A stretch of DNA of 64,000 bases from Cornus controversa (taxonomy: Eukaryota; Streptophyta; Magnoliopsida; Cornales; Cornaceae). The position numbers and the translations under genes are program-made. Below the pieces are notes generated by a model, which was not told the DNA's origin, made no database searches, and was given only the letters and a program-made list of their open reading frames with translations. The DNA lies in NCBI GenBank assembly GCA_026545225.1, contig CM048845.1, forward strand, positions 14,758,501 through 14,822,500. Direction: 5' to 3'. Shown piece by piece: positions 33,837-46,640 of this stretch (its first letter is position 1; each line of letters starts with the position of its first letter).

Positions 33837-35864
33837 ATGAAATCTAGTATGAAAGATGGTGGATCAATTCAGCAAACTCTTTTGTTTGATGGTTCAAATT
33901 ATACTTTTTGGAAGTCTCGCATGAAAGCCTTTCTTAAATCTCAAGGCGAGAGTGTTTGAATGGCTGTGGAGAATGGCTATAAAATTTCTACCAATACCAT
34001 TAGTACTAGTGATGCTGTTGTGACTGTAGAAAAGAATAAAGCAGCATGGGCTAATGCTGAGCATGAAAATGCTAATAATAACAAGAGTTTATTTGTAATA
34101 TTCAATTTTGTTATTCCTTCTGAATTTTTTAGAATTTCTGCTTGTTCCACTTCGAAAGAAGCATAGGATATTTTACAGGTAACTCATGACGGTACCATCA
34201 AGGTAAGGAAATCAAAGTTACAAATGCTAGTTACTAAATGTGAAACAATTATAATGGATGAAGATCAGATGTTTTTTTATTTTTATTTTAGGCTTAATGA
34301 TATTATTTAAAGTAGTGCTAACCTTGGTAAGAAAATTCCATCTTTTCAGGTTATTAGAAAAATCATGAGGTCATTACCTAATAGGTTCCAGACCAAGTTG
34401 GAAGCCTTAGATGAGAGCAGAAATATTAATTCTATGGAGGTGTCAGAATTAGTTGGATCAATTCAAACTTTTGAGATGAAATATCCAAAACTTCATAAAT
34501 TAAAAAATTTGACTTTAAAAACCTCAAAGACTTCCAAGTCTTCAAGTTTGTCAAATGTTTTAAATTCTTCAAAATCTGAAGTTGAAAAAGGTGAAAGTTT
34601 TGAATATGATTTAGATAATGATGTTACACTTCTTGCTAGGAAATTTAGAAAAATCATTAAATATAAAAAGGATAAAAATCTTAGAAAAGGGAATCCTTTT
34701 AAATTTTGTAGTCAAGGCTCATCATCGAAAGGTAAGGATAAAAAGGAAAAAGAAGTGGATGACTCTAAGGAGTCTAAACTCATTTTTTGAATATGTGGTG
34801 GTAAATGTCACACATTTAATTAATGTCCAAGTTCTAAGAAAAATAGATTTAGTGTAAAAAAAATTTCAAAAAATAAAAAGAAATGTATGAAAGTTATTAT
34901 TTCGGAGTTTGAGTCTTCTGTTGAGAGTTATGCTTTTACTTTTGTTGCTTATATTGATCATGATACTGCTAATGATTCTTCTTCTGATGTAGGTGAAACA
35001 GATGTGTACGTTACTCTCAGTCAAATAGGGTCTGATGATTCAGAAGTTGAGCACTCAAATATAGAACCATTTGAAAGCAAGCTACCAGAACTCTTTGAAA
35101 ATTTTCTAGAAGCATATAAAAAGAAATCTGAGAAGCTGAAGCAAGTGAAAATTGAAAAAGAAACTTTGAAGAAAAAGAATGAAGAGCAATTAAAGCTGAT
35201 TGAAGGAAACAAAGCTAACATTTTGAATTTTCAAGGCAATGTGAAGTTTCTCGAAAGCTATGTAAGTCAAGTTATTTCTGCTACAGATTCTCTTGTTGCT
35301 AAAATTGATTTTCTTGAGACTGAATTGAAAAAATCACAAGAGGAATTGATTGTATTTACCTCTAGAAATATTAAACTTGAGAGCATGATTAGTGTTGGTA
35401 AGCCTGTAGGAGATAAGACTGGACTAGGTTCTGTTGGGTCATCATCTAAGGGTAAAACTGTGTTTGTTCAACCCAAGAACTTGAATTTGCCTGCACCCAA
35501 ACTTAAGCTTCAAGTTGAGTCTATGCATGTTAATGTTGTGTCCAATATGCTTCATTGTACTTTTTGTGAAAAGAATGAACATAGTCAACACTATTGTTAT
35601 AATAAGATAAAACATTCTAATTTTAATTTTCATGTGCATAATTCTTTTACTAAGAATAGGGTTCATGTTAAAAAATCATATTATTGGAACAAATCCAAAA
35701 ATTCTCAAGCTAAAAAGAATGTTTTTGTTTCTCCACACTATTTTCCTAATAAATTTCATTTCAAAATAATTTGGATGAAAAAGGAAGATTTGAAGAAGTT
35801 TGTATCTTTTGATACTATGGGATTTATAGCTAACAGGTCTTTAGGTGCAAAATCTCTTAATTAA
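33837..35864 (+). pseudogene. Gag pseudogene of the copia-type element (one frame, five stops)
   Basis: One frame of 676 codons runs from ATG 33837 to TAA 35864. The N-terminal part (FDGSNYTFWKSRMKAFLKSQ) is the UBN2/DUF4219-type gag found in copia elements. A lysine-rich linker, a glutamate/lysine-rich coiled coil (about 35070-35370) and a GLGSVGSSSKGKTVFVQP segment typical of SIRE-type gag follow. A CCHC knuckle, CTFCEKNEHSQHYC, lies near 35560. Stops lie at 33957 (TGA), 34164 (TAG), 34308 (TAA), 34788 (TGA) and 34821 (TAA), and there is no frameshift. At least the first two sit where tryptophan is expected. Confidence 0.88.
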
Positions 35865-38538
35865 GTCATTAGGACTTTTATGGTCATGGACTGAACTTAT
35901 GTTCATTATTTATTTTCCATTGGACCATATTTTTTAGATTATGTTAGGTTTTGTTTAGTTTTGATGATCATCATGTAAATGTTGAAATCATATTTTTCTA
36001 TGAAATAATGTGAATTCTCTATATTTCTGTTAAGGTTAACTTTGATTTGTGAATGCATAATTGGGACACTTAATTTATCAATGGATGAAGTACTTGAGTT
36101 TATGATCTAGGCATTGATGACTAATGTGCTATATTTATTTCTTTTTAAAGATAAATCTTTTGAGTCCATACAATTTGTGCACTAGTCCAACTCTAAGAGA
36201 ATTAATTGAAAACTAATGTGAAATTGACTAGAGTATATTGTATGAGTAGCATTGAAGACTTAAATGATCAATGAAAAAAGTAAAAAAGAAAATATTCTAT
36301 CTTTATTCAGCATGAAAAGAAAAGAAAAATAAATCACTGAAAATCTAAGACAAAAGGAAAAGGCTTCCTTCGGGATGTGTTCGAAGCTACCACTATGACA
36401 TAAATCTCCAATGAGGTATCTTTTAAAAAGAATTATTTTGAAGAAATAGTTGGCTGCCCGTAATCGTGAAAGTCACCATCTTAGAAAAATAAAAATGAAA
36501 TAAAATTCAATGAAAAATAATTTAATCGTGTGTGGTTTTATTTGCTTATCATCCAATATGTTTTAGAAGATGAATAAAAAGAATTTGATTAATTTTTGAT
36601 GAAGTCGGATTGCACACACACACATGAATTTATTAGATTAATTTTAATTTTTTTATAAATATGTGTGTATTGAAAATTGTGCCATGATTATGAATTTAAT
36701 GATGAATTTTGTTGAAAAATTTATGAATTTTAAAATTGTGCTTTCATGAATTTTCTTGAATTTTTCAAAAATTCTAAAACTCATTGTTATTTTATGTAAA
36801 AAATTGGCTTTAATGATTATTTGATTATTATTATTAATTTTCACATAAATAAAAACCCAAAAAGATTTTTATATTTTTTTTCAGATTTTTTGGTATTTTT
36901 ATGCATTTTTTTCATAAAAAGTGCATTTTTTGTCAAAGGTGGTCAATAACCCAAGTGCACCACCTTGGACCGGTCCAAGAATGGGGTGGACTGGTCCACA
37001 TAGGCTCAGCCAGTAGGTTTAAGTGGTGCATGTGTGTATTTGTTTTACTTTGTACTTACATTCTCTCTTTGTGCATTTTTCTCCTTTTTTCCTTCTTTTT
37101 GCCATAACTCTTATCATACTTTGTGCTTGATATATTGGATCATATTGATTGATATTTGTGATTGATTTTAAGTTGAATTGGTGGAAGGGATTGATCATTG
37201 AAGTATTTGTGTTGATTTTAGGAGACTGAACTAACAAAATTTGTTTGAAGCTTATGGTTTCAAATATTGCACTCCAAGTGTTTGACAAAGTTCTTTAATA
37301 GAGCTTGTGACCTTGCTTATGCTTTCATTCATTGTATCTTTCATGATTAGGTTTGAAAGAGCTAGATGAGTGTTTTTAAAAGTGAAAGGAATGTTGATTT
37401 GAAAGACTTTGGTTGGGATGAGTCCTTATATGATTTGGATGACATATTTTTATTTGGATGTTTATCTTTTACAACCAAAGTGTCTGGCATTATCATTGAG
37501 CTAAATTCAACTGTTATGATACAAGAAATTGGTGTTCTTAATTTTAATAGGTGGTACTATATTTCAATACTTGAGAAAAAATTTTGATAGACCATCTATA
37601 GAGGACAATGATATGAGTACCTAATGCATCTTTGTTAATGGACATCACTCATCCTCCTACATAACTGATGATAACTAATTTTTAGGCTTTAATGATTTGA
37701 ACTAGTTCATCTGTTTGCTAGGTTTATGATTTAGACTTGGTTATTTTTTATACTCATGGTGTCTTTGATTAGGTTGCAAGATTATTCTATAGATATCATA
37801 CTTATGCGATCATACTTTTGTAGACTTTGATGCAAATTTCAATATATAGAGTTGCATATCCAATGATATCTTTTTTATAGATGTTGATATATAGTTTCTG
37901 GAGCTCATGATGATGATGATGATGGGGATTAGGTCTTGATGGTTGAGATTTAGTTTTTGTTTAGTTAGATTTTGAGTAGTTAACTCTATTTTGTCTAGAT
38001 TTGGTAATTGAACTTAGTATGTTCTATATTTTAGTTTGCTTAGACATGTTATGTTCTATGCTTTATTTTTTTTTATTCTCCACGATTTTGAAAACCTTGT
38101 GATATACTCTATTGGAGATTGTTTCACTTAATCATATCATATTTGTTCTCTCTTGTTCTCATTATTTTTACTTTGTCAATTTATTCTAAAAAGGGGGAGA
38201 CTGATATAGGTGCTTTGACAAATGGGGAATTTTATTTTCTTGAGACATGTGGGTAGATAGTATTTTTTTTTGGTATATAATTAAGGGGGAGGATTTTATG
38301 ATTTTGTTATCATTATATTTTTCTTGATTAAGCTTTCACAGGTAGTGTTGTTTGCATGATGTGCAGATTTTACAGGTTTGACAAACACTACATATGAAGA
38401 ATGAAAGCTTGCTCATGATGCTCTGAGTTCTTTAAGTTATATTTCTTTGTATTGGCACATATTGTAATCTGATTTTTTCAGTGGTTAGGTTATAATTGTT
38501 TAGGTTGATTTTGTCACGAAATTGTCAAAGGGGGAGAT
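35865..38538. other. Internal non-coding region of the copia-type element
   Basis: About 2.7 kb, very AT-rich, with no RT, integrase or RNase H motif in any frame. It includes a paired accggtcca-like motif near 36968-37005, a short tgatgatgat run near 37906-37920, and ends in the polypurine tract. One 73-codon open frame at 37366 is not recognised. Confidence 0.7.
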
Positions 38539-39874
38539 TGTGACATATATTTTTATAATTGGCAATATTCGGTGTCAAAACCAAACATGATCAAGTTGTA
38601 TTCGTTGAGTTATATTTCTATCATTGATTATGTAATTAAAGTCTCAGAGTGAGCATGAAGTTCTACACCAACTATGCAAAGGTTCGTCAAAGAATAAAGC
38701 TTGAATCTTCGAAAAAAGTCATGAAGGGTCTACATAAGGATTCGATCATTTAAAGTTTTGAGATGCTTCCGAATGCATCGTTGATTATATATGAGAGTCA
38801 ATAGTCCAGGTAAAGTAGTGAGAACACATATATTTTAAACCGGGAGGTTCTGACCTTGAAAAGAGGGACTTTTATCAAAATAGTGAGAATTTCAAGGTTG
38901 GACCGGTTCAAGGTTTAGTTAGACCGGTCCATGAGGTCTCAGTACCTCACAATGAGGTGTCCACAGAGTTGAACCGGTCCAAGGTGAAGGCTGGACCGGT
39001 CCATGTTGGCTGCTTTGCGGGAATTGACCTCTTTTGTCCTGTTTTGACCCGGATAGGACCCAAAACTTTCTAAAATCGTGGGGACCTGTTTCATATTGGA
39101 TTTTAACTTATTTTTCAAGGAAAATTAAGGTTTCTAATCTCTGTAAAAATCTCATATGATTTCTCTCTCATTACACTTTCAATATACATCAAACTGAATA
39201 TTTTTAGAGAGAGAGCATGTTTTCTAGCAAAGAATTTTTTTCTCAAATTCTTTGTTTATATTTTTTAGAGCACACACATATTCACTAAGTGATTTAGGGT
39301 ATTATCTATTTGCTTGATCAACTGTTCGAAGACTACATTGAAGATTTCTTTGTGATCAAGTTACTGGATTGTTTTCTTCTACAATTGGTCATTGGTGAAG
39401 AAGAAAAAGAAGATCGAGCTACGAAGGGGACAGAATACTTACTGAGTGTTCGTGTTCTTCCAGGTACCCTTCTGAAAGGATTTTGATGTTAGCCGAAAAT
39501 CTGCAACAGTTGGACGAGGTAATCGCAATTGTAAGTGTGAGGTGTTCCGCATCAGAGTTATAGTCAGAGTGGAGTAGGTGTGAGTCTGTGATAGAGTTTG
39601 TTGTACTTTGCTTCGACGTTAGTGGATTTGCTTCTCCAGGGCTACAAAACCTCACCCATGGTTTTTTTTCGATCTGGATTTTACACGTATATCTGGTGCA
39701 TTCGTATTACTTTACTGCATTTTATTTTATTTACTTGCTTTGTGGGATTGCTTTAATTTTGAATTGGACTTAAAATTGAATAATCTAAAAAATTAAGCAA
39801 TAAGCGAGTAAACCTAATCACCCCCTCTAGGTTTTAATTACTTTCGCAACTGCTTCCTCATCGCACAACTCACA
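38539..39874 (+). repeat. 3' LTR of the copia-type element
   Basis: It starts TGTGACATATATTTTT after the polypurine tract and ends ATCGCACAACTCACA. It contains several near-perfect TGGACCGGTCCA palindromes (about 38895-39005). Confidence 0.93.
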
Positions 39875-40350
39875 CTCTCTAACTTTCAAGTCCAAATAGG
39901 GTTACGATAGTGATCATACCCTAACTGATAATCAGGAGACATACTTTTTGAAGTTCCTCTCTAACTTTCAAGTCCAAATAGGGTTGCAATAGTGATCGTA
40001 CCCTAACTGATAATCAATAGATTATGATGTCTAACTCATCGATTCAAATAATCAAAAATATTGAACCCGCTCCTATTACTGAAGAAGCAGTTACATCTGA
40101 TCAAGGTGTTGAGAGCGCTCCTTTAGTCAGACAACTGGTTGATATTGAAAAAATTAGAAAAGAATGTCGTATTCCTAGTGATATAGTAATCAAGGGATAC
40201 ATTTTGGATCTTGATTACAACATTTGTGAAAGGATTGGAAAAGACGAAGTTATGATTTCAACTTCTCACTTGAAGACCTTCAAATTTTCCCTCCATTCGT
40301 TCTATAACTATATTCTCTTTACCCTAGGGCTCGCGCTAAGAAACTAAATC
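39875..40350 (+). other. Target repeat and transposon-like open frame right of the copia element
   Basis: 39875-40020 holds two copies of an approximately 85-base unit (ctctctaactttcaagtcca to gataatca). An open frame from 40024 (107 codons) includes KECRIPSDIVIKGYIL and STSHLKTFKFSLHSF, reminiscent of the N-terminal region of gag-like proteins of other plant transposons. The assignment is weak. It probably belongs to the older element interrupted by the copia insertion. Confidence 0.4.
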
Positions 40351-40398
40351 GATGCTAGAACGATCTTCTGTTATGCTATTATCTTCGTAAAGTTAAGT

Positions 40399-41217
40399 GT
40401 CATGGGCCTAAAGTTTGCCCACCATTCTAGCCACACCCATGAGGCACCAAGGCGTTGTTACTCCTAACAGAAGGCCTTGCTCTCGTGCTCTCGAGAAAAC
40501 GCCTCTCACTCGTGCACTTGTTAGTGTTGTAGTGGCCCTTGCGAGAGCACTAGAGCCAACACCTCCCACTCGTGTACTTGTTAGTGTTGTAGTGGCCCTC
40601 GCCATCTCCCACTTCTGGAGCTTAATTGTTACAAATGACTACCTTGCCTATTTATAAGCATCCTAACTCTTCTCTAGAAACTTCTCTATAAATGTCCTAC
40701 ATAATTATGTTCTACACAGCTCTCTATAATTCTAGAACTTTTTACTATTTTAGAGTTTTCTCTAAACTTCTACAAATATCTACTATACTCTTCAACATTC
40801 TAGAACCTTCCGGCTCACTATATAAAACTCTATATTTTTTTACACAATTCTGGAAAAATCTAAAACTTCCTTCTCCTTATGCCATGCAGATGCCAAATAG
40901 CGTCCAACAGTGCTTGTGTGGCACTTACGTGGCGTAGACTCCTTCTATAAAATGGTGGGCCATGATATTTTCCTCCACTCATTCTTATGACACCCTCATC
41001 GCAATCTCAACGTTGCTCCTGCAAGCTCGTCTGGTAACCCTTCCACCTTACAAGATACTTCTGCTGCATATCTCCTTCACATGCAGGTTGTCTCTGCACT
41101 GTCTCCTTCGTATAGGCTCTTACCCCTTGCAACCTCACTTGGCGCACACCAACCCTTGCCTTTGATACGTAGCTTGGCTACCTCGATCTGTCACAACTCC
41201 TTGTGACCTTGGCTCCT
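40399..41217 (+). repeat. Possible old solo LTR with internal tandem repeat
   Basis: It starts TGTCATGGGCC and ends GGCTCCTCA, immediately before module sequence resumes at 41218. A 66-base unit (cactcgtg..cttgttagtgttgtagtggccct) is present twice (about 40505-40605). No target duplication is evident, so the LTR identity is tentative. Confidence 0.35.
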
Positions 41218-41309
41218 CATACTTTGCCACAATATAATTTTTACAGGGTGAACTGTGAAATTTGTATACTTTTCACTATGCTTCTTGAAACTTTGTAATT
41301 GTTTGGTAG

Positions 41310-41651
41310 AGTATGGTTCTGAATGAAGAGCGTTGTCAAAATGTGATATTTATAGCTATGGGATAATGTTGTTGTTGGGGATACAAAAAAAGAAGCTCAT
41401 AGATGACGTGTTTGCTAGAGAGCTGAATTTGAGGCAATGGGTGAATGCATCACTTCCAGAAAAGGTAATGGAAGTTGTGGATGGTTACTAGATCGGAGAG
41501 AACCTGTGAATGACTCACAAAATTATCTTCTGGCCATCATGGAGTTAGGCAGTGTTCTTCAGAATTGTAAAAGAAGAGAAGTGACATTAAAGATGTGGTG
41601 GCCAAGTTCAATGAGATCAAATCACAACTCATTCGCAATCCACACACATGA
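41310..41651 (+). pseudogene. LRR receptor-like kinase last exon, pseudogene (module B)
   Basis: It follows intron-like sequence (41218-41309, collinear with 9191-9281) and an acceptor-like ttggtag. It begins at EYGSE and retains ELNLRQWVNASLPEKVMEVVDGY, then a stop. A deletion in the MLLEMFTKK segment and later stops disable it. It is more like 9282-9614 than 56130-56300. Confidence 0.75.
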
Positions 41652-42051
41652 TATGTATGTAATTATGCATTGACATTAAAAATATCTATATATATATAAT
41701 AATGCAATTGTTTGGTTTTATTATTGTAATTCCATAAATGGGTGAGAAACTGAGAGTATATGCTTCTAATTAGAATGGTGTCAGCTTTTGCATACACAAA
41801 CACACACCGAGCTCGTAAACTTGCACATAGTTCATAGAAATATGTATCTTGTGATTCATTTTATTTTGTACATCTTCTAGATATTACAAGAAGAGATCAG
41901 CTGGATTATTGTTGATAAATAACATAATTTTCATACATATATAATGATGCACTCAATATATGTAACGACCCGGATTAATTTTGACCCATTTTGGACAATT
42001 TTGGACCGAATTAAATTTTTTTTGAATTAATTAAATTTCAAAAGGGTGCAG

Positions 42052-42092
<41 letters not shown>

Positions 42093-42202
42093 TATATATA
42101 TATAAATGGAGAAAAATATAAATATATATATATATATGGGAGATATGAAATTATATATATATATATATAAATGGAGAAAAATATAAATATATATATATAT
42201 GG

Positions 42203-42233
<31 letters not shown>

Positions 42234-43664
42234 GGTAAGTATATCTATATTTGAATATAGATATATTTTAGCACATGTATTATTAAACATGTGAGTGGGA
42301 GAAAGGAATACATGTGTATGTAATATCATATGTGTACATATACATGTGTGGGATATTTAATATATGTAGTAGTGTATATGGTATTATATACATATATATA
42401 TATATATGTGGACCAAAAGGGGTTGAAGAGTGAGTGGACCACAATAAAAGAGGAAAGTGATTCAAAATAAAGAGACCCATGTGGGTCGGCTGGAGAGGAG
42501 AAAAAGAAGAGAAGAAAAATAAAAGGAAAAAGAAAAGAAAAGGAGAAAAGAGAGAGAAATCGGGGGAGAGAGAAACCGAAGGAGAGAAAGAGGAGGAGCT
42601 GATTCTAGCACCGACGGTGGCTGTGACTGCTGGCTGTTCACAGTGGCTTGAGAGCTGGATGATGACGGTCCGACGGTGGTGCGCACGGCTGGTTCGCGAC
42701 TAGGGATGACTGTTTTGGGTGGTCCGACCATGGGGGTTTGGCTGGTGCTCTAACAGCGTCGGGCCCGTTTGGTGAGCTTCAGTGGTGGTTGGCTGTGAGG
42801 GCCGTTGATGGTGGGTTTCGGTGGCTGACCGACAGTTGCGATTGGAGTCGATTGGGGTTTAGCCACGGTGCTTGTGGGTGTTCACGGGTTCGGGATAGCA
42901 GCAGCAGTGGCTGTCACGGTTGGGTTTGGGTGACTTATGCTCAGTTTTGTGGCCTTGGGTCGGGCTATTTCGACCGTGGTGGTGCTCGATGGTGGAGGCT
43001 CGGATGGGTCTTCGATAGGTGGGTTCGGTCGGCTGGTTGCTGGGATCGTTTGGGTGCACTCTATTAGGTTGGTAGGGGCTGTTTTGTAGAGGTTTGAGGG
43101 TGCGCATGGTGGTGCCGGAGAGGGGCTGTTTGGCAGTAGGAGGATGGCTCGGTTAGGGGCTGTTTGGTTCACCTTTGATCACAGTTTAGTTGGGCTTCCA
43201 TGGTTATAGTTCTCGGTTAAGTTTTGGGGTGAGACTCGGCTGGTGGTTCATAGGTGGTTTCGGCTACCCGTAACGGTGCTTTGGCAGTGGCGCGTAGGTG
43301 GACTATCGGCTTTCGGGGCTGGGTTTTCATGGTGTGGTTCGATTGGCTCAGCCAGCGGTTGTTCATGGTGGGTATTCTAGGTTGGGATGGTGGTGTAACC
43401 AAGGTTGATGATGGGTATAGTGACTGATCTGGTAACCATGGTTCTAGCTTGGTAGGCTCTCTTTGGTTCAGTTTTGTGCTGGGTTCCTTCTTAGCAGCCG
43501 TGACTAGTGCACAATGGTGGTACAGTGTGTGGAAGAAGGTGGTTTATGATGATGGTGGAGGTGTACATGGCAGAATTTGGGCTGCTAGTGTATGGTTTAG
43601 TTCATGGGCTGAACTTGGTTTATTGATTGGACCAATCATGGAAATTAGAAGGAATGAGAGCGGG

Positions 43665-44186
43665 TAGGGATGGCAATTTTCCCCGCCCCGTTTAAAACCC
43701 GTTTATAAAACCATTTAAGAAAACGGGGTGGGGATAGGGTTAGAGAAAATAACCCGCGTTTAAACGGGGCGGGGACGGGGGTAAGACCCTACCCCGACGG
43801 GTACCCGCCCCGTTTAAATATATATATAATAGATAGAGAAAATATTAATAATGTATAAAGAAAATATTAATACTATACAAGTTTATTATATTAGTAATGG
43901 ATGACTCAATATTATCCATTGTGTAGCAAGTACCTAAATGTGTGTTTTTGGTGTATATGTATCAAAATATCAGATTTATTATTATAAAAAAATTTGCATT
44001 AAAAAAAATGTATAAACGGGGCGGGGCGGGGAAAGTTAAACGGTTATAAGAATGGGGAAGTCAAAACCCGCCCCACCCCGCCTCGTTTATACACGGTTGT
44101 AGGGCGGGGACGGGGTGGGAAAAGTTAAACGGTTTCGGTTATGGGGAAGGCAAAACCCACCCCGCCCCACCCCGTTGCCATCCCTA
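43665..44186. mobile_element. hAT-type MITE (522 bp) nested in the solo LTR
   Basis: Ends TAGGGATGGCAA and TTGCCATCCCTA form a terminal inverted repeat, with 8-base target duplications AGAGCGGG at 43657-43664 and 44187-44194. Inside are repeated GC-rich runs (cggggcgggg and their complements) around an AT-rich centre. No transposase is present. The TAGGGATGGCAA end is a common plant hAT-MITE end. Confidence 0.93.
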
Positions 44187-45412
44187 AGAGCGGGTTCACA
44201 TGTGACTTGGACATAAGACTGGACCGGGACATGGAGATGGATCGTTTTGCGGGCATGGGCACAATAAAAGCAGGACCTAAGGCAAGTTGATTCTTCCCTC
44301 TATCTCTTACGTATATTTTACTTACGTTGGGTAATTTACATATGTTCTTAATTGATCATATGTGGTATGTGTATACATATATATATATATATATAGGTGC
44401 TTATATATATGTGTGCAGGTGGATATTTTATATACGTGGGATGTGAGGATATATATATGTGTGTATATATATATATGTGTGTGTGTGTGGGTTTGGAGAG
44501 CGATGACATATTAAATTTAATCGCTTATTTGCATCGTAATATGCATGTATAATATTGATTGAAATCATGTAAAAAGTATGCTAAATTTCGTATAGATTTA
44601 GCTATGTGTTGTTCTATATGCATAGGTGGAATTTATGCATAGGTGAAATGTATATGCGATTATACATGGGTGTAGTAGTAGAAATGTCTGCTATATATAT
44701 GAATATGGTATTGACGAGCATCTGAGAAGCATGATTTTTGCTAAGTGTTATATATGTTTTTTTATTGCATATATGGTGAGGGAATATATATGTGATTATA
44801 TATTGGGAATGAAAAGCATGCTAGTTACTTGTAGTAAATGCATGTCTTGAAGTGGAAGTATGATTATATTTATGCTAGTATACATGCATATGTGATTATA
44901 TGCAGGAGGTGACATATATGTGTTTATATGTGGGAATGTGAATATGAAATGCATGCTAACTTTATATATATATCGAATGTATGCATTGGTTATAGTATGA
45001 TAAAAATGTGCTAAGTTGAAGTTATTGGCATATATGAGATATTATGCGGGTTTTGAATATGTATGCGCTATATGTGTTGGAATGTGATGAGAAGCATGCT
45101 AAATACTTCTTTTTAGTATTCATAAGCATGGGTTGATGCATGAAAATATTATGCTATGTATATATACATCCATATTGCATATATGGGAGGAAAATGACAC
45201 ATACGTAGTTATATGTGGGTTTATGTAGGGAGAAATGCATGTTATGTACTTTAATACTAGCTGGTGCATTGGGATAGTATAAAATAAAATGCTTGATTAC
45301 GTATGCATCCACATTGCATACATGGGAGGTTGTGAAAAAATTAACGCAAAAGAGGTACATGGGATTTCGGAGTGGTCTAACCATGTCATGAGAAGTGGTA
45401 TAATTATCCACT

Positions 45413-45740
45413 ACGTATGGCCCTCGAAGTGGACCCGCCATACAAAGGCTCTATGCCTAGAATCGGAGTGTGTCCAACATTAGTGAGCTTCGGAGTTACC
45501 CCCTCATAATTTGGCAAACTAATATATTGCCATCGGAGTATGTCCAATAAGTATGACCCTCAGAGTGGACTCGTCATGCTCAGGCTTAATGCCTAGAATC
45601 GGAGTCTGTCCAACGAATGTGAGCCTCGGAGTTGTCCCCTCACATAATGGCAATCCTATACATTGCCATGGTAGAATGACTTTTCGGAGTTGTCCTAGGT
45701 CACATGATCCTCGGAACGGGCCAATCATGTAGGGTATCGG
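45413..45740. repeat. Tandem repeat of about 134 bp in the solo LTR
   Basis: Two clear units and a third decayed one contain gtggac..cc, atgcctagaatcggagt and gtgtccaac. It is part of the LTR. Confidence 0.75.
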
Positions 45741-46489
45741 ATGAGGGCCGAGAGTGAGAGTATGTGCAAGCCTTGATGCTTGTATTATGTATCGGATTAT
45801 GACCGAGGAAGGTGAAAATGCCTTTATGCTTATGTGTTTATCTGTTAAGCATATTTTTCTGTTCAAATGTATCTTAATTGCATTTGAGATTTGCTCCTTG
45901 ATGAGTAGGAGATGTGGTAGTTGATTTACATTATTTATGTAAATGTTTTGACATATATGTTCTGTATACATATTGATGTTGGATGTGTATTGCTTTTGAA
46001 CATGTTGTAAATGATTTTCATAAGTCATGTGCAGTAGATTTTGTATGTTCATATGTGCTAGAGTAGCCATATACATTGTTGGTTCATGCATGCTAGGAGG
46101 AGCATGGTCTTAAATATTGTGATATATTTAAGTGCAGGTATATTTTTGATAATATATGAGGATCGACCTGCTGCAGCAGTGATAGTATGGTTCTACATAC
46201 CTTGTTGGGTCTTTGAGCTCACCCCCTCCCAGGTTTTGCAGGTATCGCTGATTGTGGAGTCAGTTAGGGGGATTGATAGTTCCGGTTGCAGAGGTAGTGA
46301 TTAGATTCCTTTAAAATCTGTTTTATGTCCAGGATATTAGATAGATGTTGTACATTTGGATTAAATGTAACTGGACATTGTATGTTGGGTAATTTATCCC
46401 AGTTGTACAATTCATTTGATAAATGTATATGAGACGGACATTCAGGGACTGAGTTATTATTTCAATTGTTTGATGCATGTTGTAGGAAT

Positions 46490-46640
46490 GTTGGGGGGAC
46501 ACGTGCCCAGAAGTGTCTATTTTGATTGTTAGATATAAATGCTGGGGGGACACGTGCCCAGAAGTGTCCATTTTAATTTTTATATGTGAATGCTGGGGGG
46601 GACATGTGCCCATAAATGTTCATTTGAATTTAAAGCAGGA
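46490..46640. repeat. Three 51-bp units with CACGTG cores
   Basis: Units at 46490, 46541 and 46591, each with a G-run followed by gacacgtgcccagaagtgt. The third reads catgtg. CACGTG is the G-box core for bHLH and bZIP factors. Confidence 0.85.

Larger units (their letters stand above)
32410..39874 (+). mobile_element. Gag-only copia-type (SIRE-like) LTR retrotransposon, complete ends
   Basis: Two 1336-base LTRs (32410-33745 and 38539-39874), TGTGAC..TCACA ends, target duplication CTCTC (32405-32409 and 39875-39879), primer-binding site, gag frame, 2.7 kb without pol, and polypurine tract AAAGGGGGAGAT (38527-38538). Protease, integrase, RT and RNase H are all absent, so it could have moved only with proteins from another element. 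This resembles the published class of terminal-repeat elements carrying only GAG. Confidence 0.92.

Noticed and set aside
34618-34857. 79-codon open frame overlapping gag
   Set aside because: It is a shadow of the copia gag frame in another register.
40399-41217. Firm call of a solo LTR
   Set aside because: The ends are TG..CA and module sequence resumes right after, but no target duplication is visible. It is kept only as a low-confidence feature.
42027-42329. 100-codon minus-strand open frame in the solo LTR
   Set aside because: It consists mainly of translated TA repeats (IYIYIY).
42738-43667. Several open frames of 70-110 codons in the GC-richer part of the solo LTR
   Set aside because: They overlap on both strands in a G-rich LTR and match no family I recognise. 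The GC content explains the lack of stops.
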